Part shown: one piece after another, positions 49,768-59,365 of the stretch
How the letters are laid out: the number at the start of each line of letters is the position of its first letter
Position numbering within the stretch: the first letter of the stretch is position 1
Assembly (NCBI GenBank): GCA_044350805.1
Contig: JBILGU010000009.1
Coordinates: 1 to 64,000 of the forward strand
Length of the DNA stretch: 64,000 nucleotides
Direction: 5' to 3'
From: UBA6136 sp044350805
Lineage (GTDB): Bacteria > Pseudomonadota > Gammaproteobacteria > Methylococcales > Methylococcaceae
Translations under genes and position numbers: made by a program
Notes under the pieces: generated by a model
What the model was told of the DNA's origin: nothing
The model's database searches: none
The model's input: the letters and a program-made list of their open reading frames with translations, nothing else

Positions 49768-50874
49768 TTAGAGCGAAAGACCTACCTTTCGACGTGCGGC
49801 AAGACAGTTTTCGCTTCCCTGGGTGAAGTCGCGGCAGGTTCTGGGACGACCTGAATAGATCGAGCAGGAATAGGGTTCCTGGGCGGTGCGTCCTCCTGCA
49901 AGGGCGGCGCAACGCGTATTTTCGCGGCGAAGCTTCAATCGTCCCCCTTGTCGAATGACCATCTCAGGGTGGGATTTTCGCACCGGATCTCTTACGCTGA
50001 CTTCGACACTGTCATAAGCCTCCCGACAGCAAGCGCCGCAGGTCTGACAATCCAGACGAGTCTTCGACTCAAAGGCAGCACATGCCGGTTCATTGGGGCT
50101 GAGTCGGATTTGCGGCGCGTGACGGCAACGAAGCGCCCCGCGGCGGTGAAATGACCAGGCACAGGCCACACACCCGGGATTCTGGGTGGTCGGGAGGATG
50201 GCTGCGATTCCAACGGAATGACGGGTTGGCCCTTCCTTGAAGGTCGACCAGAGTGAGGGCAGGGTATCCGGGCCTGACGCTGACGAGGGCGCTTCGGATA
50301 GGACCCTTGCGATCTGTTGTGTTTGCAACAGAGCCTCTTCGAGGGGCTGACGCCATCGGGGCAGCTGCGAACGGGTGAGGGCGAGACGCGCAGCCACGAC
50401 GCTACGTTCTCTGAATCCACCTTCTGTCTCCGGCGCGTCCAGGGGATTGTCCCCCAGCCTATTCCAGAAACTCACACGGTAATCGGTGGTCGGTGCAAGA
50501 AATTCCCGAAGACCATACTGGTCGCCGAGCCAGGCCTGGGCTCTGAGGCATGCATGCTCGCGCCAGGGGTGACCGATCCGGGTGTTATCGAGCCCCCAAT
50601 CGACCTCTAATTCTCCTTCTTCCCCCTGCACAAGGGCATGGCAGAGCTCATGAAAAATCATCTGCCCCAGATTGTCGTCCGGATCAAATTGATCGGCTGT
50701 CGCGATCAGAATGCGACCTTTCCCATCAAAAGAAGCATAAGCCTCAGGGGTTCGGATGATCTCAAATCCAATTCGCTGCGCACAGCGAATCCAGATGTGT
50801 TCGAGGGGGTCCTGATAGGCGTGAGTGGCGGAGCGAACGAACATCAAAGGGGGATGAGGACCCGGCAGAGTCAA
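49768..50874 (-). CDS. HExxH metallopeptidase-like domain fused to YkgJ cysteine cluster
   Basis: A 368-residue two-part protein. N-terminal ~170 residues hold an HExxH zinc motif (QMIFHELCHALVQGEEG) with surrounding YASFDGKGRILIATADQFDP and WGLDNTRIGHPWREHAC, consistent with a small zincin-type fold. C-terminal ~130 residues form a YkgJ-like cysteine cluster: CVACAWSFHRRGALRCRHA, CQTCGACCREAY, TRCAALAGG, YSCSIYSGRPRTCRDFTQGSENC. The combination predicts two metal sites. The start is TTG at 50874 overlapping the upstream stop (TTGA) or ATG 50844. Function unknown. Confidence 0.72.
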   Translation of the reverse strand: MTLPGPHPPLMFVRSATHAYQDPLEHIWIRCAQRIGFEIIRTPEAYASFDGKGRILIATADQFDPDDNLGQMIFHELCHALVQGEEGELEVDWGLDNTRIGHPWREHACLRAQAWLGDQYGLREFLAPTTDYRVSFWNRLGDNPLDAPETEGGFRERSVVAARLALTRSQLPRWRQPLEEALLQTQQIARVLSEAPSSASGPDTLPSLWSTFKEGPTRHSVGIAAILPTTQNPGCVACAWSFHRRGALRCRHAPQIRLSPNEPACAAFESKTRLDCQTCGACCREAYDSVEVSVRDPVRKSHPEMVIRQGGRLKLRRENTRCAALAGGRTAQEPYSCSIYSGRPRTCRDFTQGSENCLAARRKVGLSL

Positions 50875-51314
50875 TTCAGCCGGGGTTCTTCAAGAATGAT
50901 GATGGATTTAAGGATCTCGAGTTCCGCGGTGGATTCGATGTCGATGTCAATCTCGGCGAGCATGAGGAGTTCCGTACTCGATTCGGGTTGTTCATCCTGT
51001 TCGAGGCTCTCAGGGTCGGGAAGCACCAGCGTCCAGCTGAGCTCATTAAGAACATGTCCCTGTTCCAGCGCGGCCTCACAGACGCGAGGTGCCAAGCGAA
51101 AGGTGATGAACATGAAAAGAATGTTGGCTTCATCAACCGAGTGATCAATCTCCTCTTCCCACATCTCCTCGAATTGAACGCAATCCACGATCCGCCGGCT
51201 CGCGACGGCCAAGGTCGTGTCTTCCAGAAGGTCCTGAATGTCTTCGGATTCGTGGGCATTGCGCGCCAGGGCGCTCAATGTGATGGCTTTGAGAAACTCT
51301 TGCAATGTATCCAA
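50871..51314 (-). CDS. Small acidic protein of unknown function
   Basis: A 147-residue, strongly acidic protein (MDTLQEFLKAITLSALARN; then WEEEIDHSVDEAN; a long C-terminal run rich in Glu/Asp/Leu ending LEILKSIIILEEPRLN). No motif or family is recognised and no signal peptide is present. It overlaps the start of the HExxH/YkgJ fusion gene by four bases, so the two are translationally coupled and probably act together; an adaptor role is speculation. Confidence 0.55.
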   Translation of the reverse strand: MDTLQEFLKAITLSALARNAHESEDIQDLLEDTTLAVASRRIVDCVQFEEMWEEEIDHSVDEANILFMFITFRLAPRVCEAALEQGHVLNELSWTLVLPDPESLEQDEQPESSTELLMLAEIDIDIESTAELEILKSIIILEEPRLN

Positions 51315-51443
51315 GGGACGGCTTCCGAGTTGGAGGAGAGGGCGCGTCCTGAAGGCAATTCAAGAAGCGTGTATTTATCTTGCAGATTTGTTGAGCTGAG
51401 TCTAAGCGCTGTGAAGTCAGGCGCGCAATAGTAAAGCCGCGAA

Positions 51444-52481
51444 TCAACAAATACGCGGGAGGTGTTCACCCATGAGCCAGTCGACCAGTCGGCGTCCACC
51501 CCAAGGGGTCTTCATTTCAACATAAGGTCTTGAAGAGGGAATGACCTGACCGATTCGGGCGCTGTCTTTACCCAAGGGGTGGCTGCGCATCAGCGCAAGG
51601 AGCGTGTCCGCAACGTCTTCTTCACAGATGAGAACCAGTTTGCCCTCGTTGGCGAGATAGAGGGGGTCAAGACCCAAAAGCTCTGCAGCTGCCAAGACCT
51701 CAGGCCGAATGGGAAGGCAGCGTTCGTCAATTTCGATGGCCACACCCGATTGGTGTGCGATTTCGTTAAGGACGGTCGCCAGTCCGCCGCGCGTGGGATC
51801 TCTTAACACATGGATAGAGTCTGGATTTTGGGCCAATAGCTGGGCCACAAGACCGTGAAGTGCGGCGGTGTCTGAAAGCAGGGGCGATCCGAAGGTCAGT
51901 CCATTACGCTCGGCCATGAGCGCGATGGCATGGTCCCCCAACGTGCCCGAAATAAGAATGGCATCTCCGGGTCTGGCGCGACGACCACTGCAATGGACCC
52001 CTGGCGGGACCCATCCGAATCCTGTGGTTGTGATGAAAACCCCGTCGGCCTTGCCTCGTTCTACGACCTTGGTGTCGCCGGCAACGACGGGGACCCCGGC
52101 AGTCTTTGAAGCCATCGCCATGGAGGCAACCACCTGATCCAGGAGTTCAATCGAAAGACCTTCCTCCAGAATGAAGGCGGCCGTCAGATAGCGGGGTGCG
52201 GCGCCCATCATGGCAAGATCGTTGAGTGTCCCATTGATGGCCAGATGACCAATATCCCCCCCTGGAAAGAAGAGGGGAGTGACGACATGGGCGTCGGTGC
52301 TTGTTACCCATCGGCCACTGAGCTCCCGACTCCCCAAAGATTCGAGGACAGCTCCGTCATCTCCCTCTAAGAGATAGGGGTTAGCGAGATGGAAAACGAA
52401 GATATCCTGGATCAGTTGATGGCTGGCCCGGCCTCCTGCACCATGGGCCAGGGTAATGTTGCCTTTGAAAGAGCGGCTCAC
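51444..52481 (-). CDS. hypE: Hydrogenase maturation protein HypE
   Basis: A 345-residue AIR-synthase-fold enzyme that, with HypF, makes the Cys-thiocyanate that becomes the cyanide ligands of [NiFe] hydrogenases. ITLAHGAGGRASHQLI, DAHVVTPLFFPGGDIGHLAINGT and VAGDTKVVERGKAD are conserved, and it ends in PRIC, the C-terminal Cys that is carbamoylated. The GTG start at 52481 overlaps the hypD stop (GTGA). A longer frame from 52637 is overlap with hypD and is rejected. Confidence 0.95.
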   Translation of the reverse strand: MSRSFKGNITLAHGAGGRASHQLIQDIFVFHLANPYLLEGDDGAVLESLGSRELSGRWVTSTDAHVVTPLFFPGGDIGHLAINGTLNDLAMMGAAPRYLTAAFILEEGLSIELLDQVVASMAMASKTAGVPVVAGDTKVVERGKADGVFITTTGFGWVPPGVHCSGRRARPGDAILISGTLGDHAIALMAERNGLTFGSPLLSDTAALHGLVAQLLAQNPDSIHVLRDPTRGGLATVLNEIAHQSGVAIEIDERCLPIRPEVLAAAELLGLDPLYLANEGKLVLICEEDVADTLLALMRSHPLGKDSARIGQVIPSSRPYVEMKTPWGGRRLVDWLMGEHLPRIC

Positions 52482-53596
52482 CCGGAGGTTCTCAGGTTTC
52501 GTCCATAGGTGTAATAGGCGGCGCAAGCGCCTTCGCTTGAGACCATGCAGGCGCCCAAAGGGGTCTCTGGCGTGCATGCCGTTCCGAAGACCTTGCAGTC
52601 CTTGGGCTCTCTCTGACCCCGGAGGACAGCTGCACATTCACAGGCCTTGTGATCGGCGACGGTCTGGTACTCCATGCTGTATCTGCGTTCGGCATCTAAG
52701 TCCGCGTAGGACTTGCTGAGCCTTAGTCCCGATGCGGGGATACTCCCGAGCCCACGCCATTCAAAGCTGTCTCGGACTTCGAACGTCTCCTGCATGGCCT
52801 CAAGCGCCCTCAGGTTTCCTCCCGGGACGACGGCGCGGGTGTATTCGTTCTCAACGGTATGACGCCCATCGTTCACCTGCCGAATCAACATCAGGATGGC
52901 CTGAAGGACATCGAGCGGTTCAAAACCTGCGATCACAATGGGCATCTTGTAGCTCTCGGCAAGAGGGTGATAGGGCGCGGAGCCAATCACGACGCTGACA
53001 TGAGCCGGGCCCACCAGGCCATCAAGACCTGGGCCTTCGGCCGAGTCCTCGAGGATGGATCGAATCGCCGGAGGGGTCAGTACATGGTTGCAGAGAACGC
53101 TGACTCGGGTCAGGCCTCTTCGCCGAATTTCGAGAAGAAGATGGGCGGTGGGGGGTGTTGTGGTTTCAAATCCGATCGCAAAAAAGATTACATCCTGAGA
53201 GGGGCATTGTTCGGCAATGGCGAGGGCTTCACCCGCCGAATAGACCATACGAACATCCGCGCCATCGGCTCTGGCTTTCTGTAGGGAGTTTCCATCAGAA
53301 CCGGGAACGCGAAGGGTGTCGCCATAACAGCAAAGAATCACGCCGGGCTGCATGGCCATTGCAATGGCCATATCCAGTCGACCGATTGGAAGGACACAGA
53401 CAGGGCAGCCCGGGCCATGAATCATTTGAACATTTTGCGGCAAAAGACCGTGGAGGCCAAAGCGGGAGATGGCGTGCGTGTGACCACCGCAAAACTCCAT
53501 GAACCGGTAATGCCGTGAGGGATCTACAGTTTGATGAATTCGATCGATGACCCTTGCGGCTACCTCAGGATCACGGTACTCCGCGTGATGCTTCAT
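52478..53596 (-). CDS. hypD: Hydrogenase maturation protein HypD
   Basis: A 372-residue protein carrying a [4Fe-4S] cluster, which assembles Fe(CN)2CO with HypC. FCGGHTHAISRFGL, GPGCPVCVLPIGRLD, FETTTPPTAHLL, and the C-terminal cluster region CECAAVLRGQREPKDCKVFGTAC are present. The start overlaps hypC and the stop overlaps hypE, so C-D-E are coupled. Confidence 0.96.
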   Translation of the reverse strand: MKHHAEYRDPEVAARVIDRIHQTVDPSRHYRFMEFCGGHTHAISRFGLHGLLPQNVQMIHGPGCPVCVLPIGRLDMAIAMAMQPGVILCCYGDTLRVPGSDGNSLQKARADGADVRMVYSAGEALAIAEQCPSQDVIFFAIGFETTTPPTAHLLLEIRRRGLTRVSVLCNHVLTPPAIRSILEDSAEGPGLDGLVGPAHVSVVIGSAPYHPLAESYKMPIVIAGFEPLDVLQAILMLIRQVNDGRHTVENEYTRAVVPGGNLRALEAMQETFEVRDSFEWRGLGSIPASGLRLSKSYADLDAERRYSMEYQTVADHKACECAAVLRGQREPKDCKVFGTACTPETPLGACMVSSEGACAAYYTYGRNLRTSG

Positions 53597-53820
53597 GGAG
53601 GGGATTTTGACTCAAGTTCCTCGAAAAGCGACAGCGTTATCGCCGCCTCTTCAGGATCAAGAACCCCAATGGCATAGCCGACGTGGAGAATGACGAAGCT
53701 TCCGATCTCAATGGGTCCCACAAAGGCCAGAGAGATCTCCTTTTCCAGCCCGTCGAGTTCCACCCGTGCTCTTTGGTCAGGGAGAAGCGCTGTCACTCTG
53801 CAGGGAATCGCAAGACACAT
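53593..53820 (-). CDS. hypC: Hydrogenase assembly chaperone HypC
   Basis: A 75-residue protein starting MCLAIPCRVTALL, whose Cys2 is essential. GSFVILHVGYAIGVLDPEEA is the conserved body. It binds HypD and the hydrogenase large-subunit precursor. It overlaps hypD by four bases and lies 10 bases after hypB. Confidence 0.95.
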   Translation of the reverse strand: MCLAIPCRVTALLPDQRARVELDGLEKEISLAFVGPIEIGSFVILHVGYAIGVLDPEEAAITLSLFEELESKSPP

Positions 53821-53830
53821 CAGTCAGGCC

Positions 53831-54778
53831 TCATCCGCTTTCTTGGAGCGTAGCGCGGGCAGCCGCAAGTTCGGCCTCCAGCATGGCGATGCGGTCAAGA
53901 AGACCGGTCTGATCTTTTCTGGGGGATTGTGCGGCGTTCCGTTTCTCAAGAAGCCAATCCAACCAGTCACTCATGCCTTCGCCCGTTGTGGCTGAGATCT
54001 CAATGGCGTCAAGGCTGGGGTGGATGCTGCGGGCCCATTTCAGGGCGCGCTTTGGATCAAAGTCGACATGGGGTAACAGATCGATTTTGTTAATCAGAAG
54101 CAGGTCTGCTTTATCGAACATGTCGGGATATTTTAAGGGCTTGTCCTCGCCTTCGGTCACGGAGAGGATGACCACCTTGGCATCTTCCCCAAGATCCCAA
54201 AGGGCAGGACAAACCAAATTACCGACATTCTCAATGAAAAGAAGGTGCTCACGAAGGGGTTGGAGCGAGGTCAGGGTATTCAAAGAAATGGAGGACTTGT
54301 GGGGTTTTGCGATAACCGCCGACGGATTGTAGCCATGGAGGGGTAATCTGGACGTGGCTTCGGCCACCATACGGGCATCCAGGTGGCAGCCCTTGCCGGT
54401 GTTGACTTGAATAACGGGTACGCCGGTGGTTTGAATCCTTTCGGCATCGAGACTGGTTTGCTGATCGCCCTCAATGACAGAGGTTTTTAATGCCGGAGCC
54501 ACCTTTTTAAGGTCCTGAAGGGTTCTGCACAAAAGAGTGGTCTTTCCAGACCCCGGGCTCGACAGCAGATTCAGTGCCCGAATGCGGTGACTTTTGAAAT
54601 AGGCTCGATTTTGCCCGGCGATTTGGTTATTCGCGGAGAGAATGTTTGTTTCGAGCGTGATTGTTCTGGCTTGATTGAGCCCGGGGAGGCTGACGCCTGC
54701 AGCCCCCTCTCCAAAATGAAGGGTCGGTGGAGGAAGCGTTGCCCCCTGCTGATCACTGCATCCGCAAACCGTGCACAT
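53831..54778 (-). CDS. hypB: Hydrogenase nickel incorporation GTPase HypB
   Basis: A 315-residue GTPase. The N-terminal MCTVCGCSD is the CxxCxC metal site, the P-loop LLSSPGSGKTTLLCRTL lies near residue 75, and LLINKIDLLPHVDFDP is the NKxD motif. A 30-residue helical C-terminal extension (LDRIAMLEAELAAARATLQ) is beyond the usual end and could form a coiled coil. It lies 29 bases after hypA. Confidence 0.95.
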   Translation of the reverse strand: MCTVCGCSDQQGATLPPPTLHFGEGAAGVSLPGLNQARTITLETNILSANNQIAGQNRAYFKSHRIRALNLLSSPGSGKTTLLCRTLQDLKKVAPALKTSVIEGDQQTSLDAERIQTTGVPVIQVNTGKGCHLDARMVAEATSRLPLHGYNPSAVIAKPHKSSISLNTLTSLQPLREHLLFIENVGNLVCPALWDLGEDAKVVILSVTEGEDKPLKYPDMFDKADLLLINKIDLLPHVDFDPKRALKWARSIHPSLDAIEISATTGEGMSDWLDWLLEKRNAAQSPRKDQTGLLDRIAMLEAELAAARATLQESG

Positions 54779-54807
54779 AAAGCCATTCTCCGAGATGTCG
54801 GTCCATT

Positions 54808-55149
54808 CTAGTTCACCTCAAGATGTCGCACGCGAAGTTCTGTCCCTTCAATTGTAGAGAGCGGTTGATGGCCGCATTGGGGGCAGGGAGCCAACCTGAA
54901 ATCGATGGCAACTCTTTTTTTGCAGGATGAACAATAACCACTGCCAGGGAGTTCATCCAGGTGGATGATGGCCCCATCGATGAGGGATCCAGGGGCCATG
55001 TGCGTGAGGGCAAACGAGAGGGCCTCAGGATCTACGCCAGCCAATTGCCCTATATCCAGCGTGAGGCTTTTGACTTGATTGAAACCCTCACTTACCGACG
55101 ATTCTTCAATCAACCGGAGGATTTCCTCGGCGAGACTGATTTCGTGCAC
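54808..55149 (-). CDS. hypA: Hydrogenase nickel incorporation protein HypA
   Basis: A 113-residue nickel chaperone. MHEISLAEEILRL (His2, Glu3 bind nickel) and the zinc CxxC pairs in GYCSSCKKRVAIDFRLAPCPQCG are intact. It leads the hypABCDE operon on the minus strand; the secreted protein gene at 55167-55943 ends 17 bases upstream on the same strand. Confidence 0.95.
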   Translation of the reverse strand: MHEISLAEEILRLIEESSVSEGFNQVKSLTLDIGQLAGVDPEALSFALTHMAPGSLIDGAIIHLDELPGSGYCSSCKKRVAIDFRLAPCPQCGHQPLSTIEGTELRVRHLEVN

Positions 55150-55166
55150 CTTTATTTACCCAGACC

Positions 55167-55943
55167 TCACTGCGAGAGGGCAGCAGATTCCGCGCCCCGA
55201 ATGATGATGGGCTTCTTGGGGGCCAGCGTTTCCTGATCTACGACCAGATGATACTCCACCCGTATCGTGCTGCCCTTGATTTCATAAGCACGAATGCTCA
55301 CCCCCATGGGCCCCTTGAAGTCGCCAAACTCCTCCTTGGGAGAGGCGAGTGTCTTGACACCAAAGAGGCCACGGGTTCCGGGGGTATTAACGATTTTGGC
55401 GCTGATGACGGGTTCATACTGGTACTCGAGGCTCTTGCCATCATCGATGATTTCGACCGGCGCCGCATGGGGGTAGCCGACGATCAGGATGCCTTGACCC
55501 ACAATCATATAGCGCATCTTCAGCGTAGCCGCCTTGGCGCCCTTGGGTTTTACCGAGAGCATCCAGACACTGAAAAGGTCGTATTTTGCATTAATCCGTT
55601 CGAGCAAAGTCTGATCCAGAAGAAGGGCGGGGGCCTTGGCGTCTGCAAGCTCGCCCGTCGTGAAAAGCTCGAGAATACCCATTTTTGAGCTCACGGCCTG
55701 TTCAAGGACCGGGTCAATATGGTCAAAATCAGCTTTGTGGATGCGGGCTGGCTCAAGCCCCGTCTTGAAGACCACTTCGGTCCACTCCTTTCCCAGCACC
55801 GACTCAAGCGAGCCACGCTCAATCAAAGGCAGGGATTTGGCAAAACCATGGAACCCCTTTTCACCCCAGAGTTCAGCCGCTTCAACGGGGATGATCAGAC
55901 CAAAGAAAAAAACAACCGTGATCAGTCTTGACAGTGTGGACAT
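55167..55943 (-). CDS. Secreted protein of unknown function upstream of hypA
   Basis: A 258-residue exported protein. A signal peptide (LSRLITVVFFFGLIIPVEAAE) precedes a mixed alpha/beta body with no Cys. Segments such as VLGKEWTEVVFKTGLEPARI, MRYMIVGQGILIVGYPHAAP and SIRAYEIKGSTIRVEYHLVV show no family I recognise. It ends 17 bases before hypA on the same strand and could share the hyp promoter, but no functional link is visible. Confidence 0.6.
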   Translation of the reverse strand: MSTLSRLITVVFFFGLIIPVEAAELWGEKGFHGFAKSLPLIERGSLESVLGKEWTEVVFKTGLEPARIHKADFDHIDPVLEQAVSSKMGILELFTTGELADAKAPALLLDQTLLERINAKYDLFSVWMLSVKPKGAKAATLKMRYMIVGQGILIVGYPHAAPVEIIDDGKSLEYQYEPVISAKIVNTPGTRGLFGVKTLASPKEEFGDFKGPMGVSIRAYEIKGSTIRVEYHLVVDQETLAPKKPIIIRGAESAALSQ

Positions 55944-56031
55944 GCTGGGAATCGGGGAAAGAGGTCAAAAAACTTCAATTCTATGAAGGCAGTCTGACCG
56001 TTCCATGACGATCGGCGCTTGAAGAGAAAAA

Positions 56032-56076
56032 ATTAGTGCTTGCAATAACCAAGCAAAATGCTAGGTTATTAGTGCT
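56032..56076. repeat. 9-bp direct repeats flanking an inverted repeat
   Basis: ATTAGTGCT occurs at 56032-56040 and 56068-56076. Between them and overlapping the second copy is AATAACCAAGCA (56044-56055), AAA, and TGCTAGGTTATT (56059-56070), an inverted repeat with 11 of 12 pairs. It may be an operator, a stem-loop or a scar of a small mobile element. Function unknown. Confidence 0.55.
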
Positions 56077-56420
56077 GGCCGTCCGAATCCAACTGGGGCT
56101 CGATTTCCCCCACCTCTTTCGAGTTCCTTCCCATCCGCCTGGTTCTCGGGCGGCCAGCATCCCACTAAGCTCACAAATCTCCAACTCTTGAGCGGGCCCT
56201 GAAAGGTTTTTAGATGGACTCTTGGAGGCCTTTGGAGGCGCTAGGCTCAGGATTCCGGCGAAAAAGGCTCTGAGAGTTCTTGTCATTTTCGTAACCTTTA
56301 GTCAAATGGATTGGAAGCTTCCCGAGTCACGAGCTTCTGGGCTTTGCGGTTTAGGTTTCCATTGGCGCGCTTCAGAAATCTCAAGAATTTTAAGGGATGG
56401 AAAGGGGGGGCGTAGTCGAA

Positions 56421-56438
56421 CTGTAATAATTTTGACAT
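56421..56438 (+). promoter_or_regulatory. Candidate Pho box overlapping a consensus -35
   Basis: CTGTAAT-AATT-TTGACAT matches the PhoB recognition form (two CTGTCAT-like heptamers separated by a 4-base A/T spacer) with one and two mismatches, and the last six bases before the final T are a perfect TTGACA. The -10 downstream is weak, as expected of an activator-dependent promoter. It lies 212 bases before the secreted-protein gene at 56650, which precedes a PstS-like gene. Single occurrence, so regulated expression is inference. Confidence 0.42.
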
Positions 56439-56649
56439 GAATGGCTGTTAGCCTCGTCACGAGTTGTCAGGGTCCTAGGGCATGGTCGCTGATCAGAGCA
56501 AGGCGCTCAATTACAGTTCTCCCAAGATCTTTCCAGTGCCTCTGATTTTCCCATTGCGCTCCTGGCCGCCGATTCCCAATTACTCGGCTAATTAAAAGCA
56601 GCCGGGATGGCTCTCATCGGAACATTTCTCAACATTTGCGAGATCGTTT

Positions 56650-57663
<1,014 letters not shown>

Positions 57664-57716
57664 TCTTGAGTCCGAGAAACAGTTAGTAATCCATGAATAG
57701 TGATCGGAGTTTGATC

Positions 57717-59177
57717 ATGAAGAAATCTCAGTTAACCCTCACTGCGGCCCTTATCGGTGCGCTTTGTGGTTCTCAGGCAAATGCCTCAGCCATCACCGAG
57801 CCTGCTGACACAATTGTCTATTTTGCCGGTTCGACGGCAGCTTCGGCAGCAGTCCTCAACTCAGTTAAGTCGGTATGCGACACCGCAACATTCGAAACTT
57901 GGGTAGACAAGTCGACCAATGGCAGCAACCTCAAAACCTATTTTTGTAAGTCAAAAGGGGTCACTGGCCTGAATGACGGAACCAAAATTCAGGTTCGCTT
58001 TAGCCTCGCGACTAATGTGGTCGGAGACAACAAGTACACGACGGCTGTCGGCGGTTCGATGCTGGGTGTCGGTCCAGTGGCATACAAGCTGAAGCTGAAT
58101 TTTTTAGCGGTTTCACCTTCGATTGCCGCTCTTTGTTCGGGTGATCCTCTTGCTTCGGCTGGTGCTGCTTGCGACGAAGCGGCTGTCGGTGTCGTGGCGC
58201 CTTACGTCCCCCAGTTTGGTCTCAGCGATCTTTACCCCTCAGCCTTCGTATTGCAGAATGCGCCGGCCTCAATCGGTGGTATAGGCTCTGATGCCATCTC
58301 AACCCTCAAGATTTCTCCGTCGACGATCGTCATCTTTAACACTCCGGTGACAAAATCCTTGAGAAACGCCCTGCAGGATGCCCAATTTGCCGCCGGAAAA
58401 CTGGATGCGGCTTGCACATCGCTGTCTAACCGCGAGCTTGGAGTATGTACGCCAAGTCTCACTGGTGATGATCTTGCAAAAATCTTTGGAGGTCAGGTCA
58501 GCAACTGGGGTGACATTCAGGCGGGTATTGCAAGCAACAAGCCGATCAAAATTATTCGTCGCGAGATCGGTTCCGGTACTCAGGCTACACTTAACCTTGT
58601 TGCCATGAGCTCTCAGTATGCAAAGCCCGAGAATGCATACCCCTGTGTCGGCGGAGCTCAGCCTGAGGTTCATGAGCTGGATAGTGTTAAAATCGTGACG
58701 ACGAGTGGCGCGATGGTGACTGCGCTCAACGCTGCAGAAACTGCTGGCGACTTTTCCATAGGCTTTCTGGATACCACTCGAAACGGTGCGGGCTCCAACA
58801 CAGCCCCCTCGGGGGAGTTCCGTTACATCAAAATCAATGGGGTTGCTCCGACCCTCTCTAATGTTGCTAACGGGACTTACAAGCTGATTGGTCAGGCTAC
58901 TGTCAATCGTCTGGCGGCTTGGGGTGGTACCGCGCAGGAATTGGCGGTGGTTGATGCGATAACTCGATCTCTGAATGATCCTGCTATCGTGGCAAAGGGT
59001 AATACCAGTTCGTCCTTAAAGCAGAACTTTGGTCAAAGTGGCTTCATGGTGGTGGGCAACACGTCTTGCACAGATGATACGAATTGTGCGGCTAACCCAG
59101 TTACAGCCTACCGATTTGCTTCAAATCCTGCCGACGCGCCAGTTGGTTTCTGCAACGCACCCAAAGCCGTTTGGTAG
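57717..59177 (+). CDS. PstS-like periplasmic substrate-binding protein
   Basis: A 486-residue exported protein. A signal (KKSQLTLTAALIGALCGSQANAS) is followed by a type II periplasmic binding protein fold of the phosphate-binding (PstS/PBP-like) kind: VYFAGSTAASAAVL near the start corresponds to the phosphate-loop segment, FGLSDLYPSAF, DDLAKIFGGQVSNWGDI, and IRREIGSGTQATLN match the conserved PstS-like loops. It is longer than PstS (~320) and has several Cys that may form disulfides. No ABC transporter genes are adjacent; a two-partner secretion pair follows. Start at 57717 is supported by GGAG 8 bases upstream. Phosphate as ligand is inference. Confidence 0.8.
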   Translation: MKKSQLTLTAALIGALCGSQANASAITEPADTIVYFAGSTAASAAVLNSVKSVCDTATFETWVDKSTNGSNLKTYFCKSKGVTGLNDGTKIQVRFSLATNVVGDNKYTTAVGGSMLGVGPVAYKLKLNFLAVSPSIAALCSGDPLASAGAACDEAAVGVVAPYVPQFGLSDLYPSAFVLQNAPASIGGIGSDAISTLKISPSTIVIFNTPVTKSLRNALQDAQFAAGKLDAACTSLSNRELGVCTPSLTGDDLAKIFGGQVSNWGDIQAGIASNKPIKIIRREIGSGTQATLNLVAMSSQYAKPENAYPCVGGAQPEVHELDSVKIVTTSGAMVTALNAAETAGDFSIGFLDTTRNGAGSNTAPSGEFRYIKINGVAPTLSNVANGTYKLIGQATVNRLAAWGGTAQELAVVDAITRSLNDPAIVAKGNTSSSLKQNFGQSGFMVVGNTSCTDDTNCAANPVTAYRFASNPADAPVGFCNAPKAVW

Positions 59178-59222
59178 AAAAAACGGTGACTTGGCGCGAT
59201 TGCTAGTCAACTTTGAAGCTCA

Positions 59223-59260
59223 GAGAGCCGGTGGGATTCCCATCGGCTCTCACATTTTGT
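59223..59260 (+). terminator. Intrinsic terminator after PstS-like gene
   Basis: GAGAGCCGGTGGG and CCCATCGGCTCTC form a 13-bp stem (one G-T pair) with a three-base ATT loop, followed by ACATTTTG, a short T-tract. It lies 45 bases after the stop and separates the PstS-like gene from tpsB. Confidence 0.8.
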
Positions 59261-59262
59261 AA

Positions 59263-59282
59263 TGTAGGAAAGATAACCTACA
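59263..59282. promoter_or_regulatory. Inverted repeat TGTAGG...CCTACA upstream of tpsB
   Basis: A perfect 6-bp inverted repeat with an 8-base A/T-rich spacer, in the leader between the terminator and the tpsB gene. It could be an operator for an unknown regulator. Small and unproven. Confidence 0.3.
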
Positions 59283-59365
59283 TAGAGTTTTTCGGTAAAA
59301 GTCAATGCGCTTTAATGCATCTTTCAGTAGCGCAAATGGTTTTTACTCGACCCCCTAAGAATTAA

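Larger units (their letters stand above)
55944..56649. other. 706-bp intergenic region between divergent genes
   Basis: No convincing gene lies here; two open frames (55981-56286 minus, 56222-56440 plus) lack any recognisable feature beyond a weak signal-like stretch. What it holds: a near-perfect 12-bp hairpin flanked by a 9-bp direct repeat (56032-56076), and a candidate Pho box and -35 at 56421-56438. The large gap is consistent with a regulated promoter region for the downstream secreted genes. Confidence 0.7.

Noticed and set aside
52482..52637. N-terminal extension of hypE by 52 codons
   Set aside because: It overlaps hypD in another frame and contains Cys/Arg-rich residues foreign to HypE; the GTG at 52481 matches the family start.
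55981..56286. 101-codon minus-strand open frame with a signal-like start in the 706-base gap
   Set aside because: No conserved motif, low-complexity Ser/Pro composition, and it runs through the 56044-56070 hairpin.
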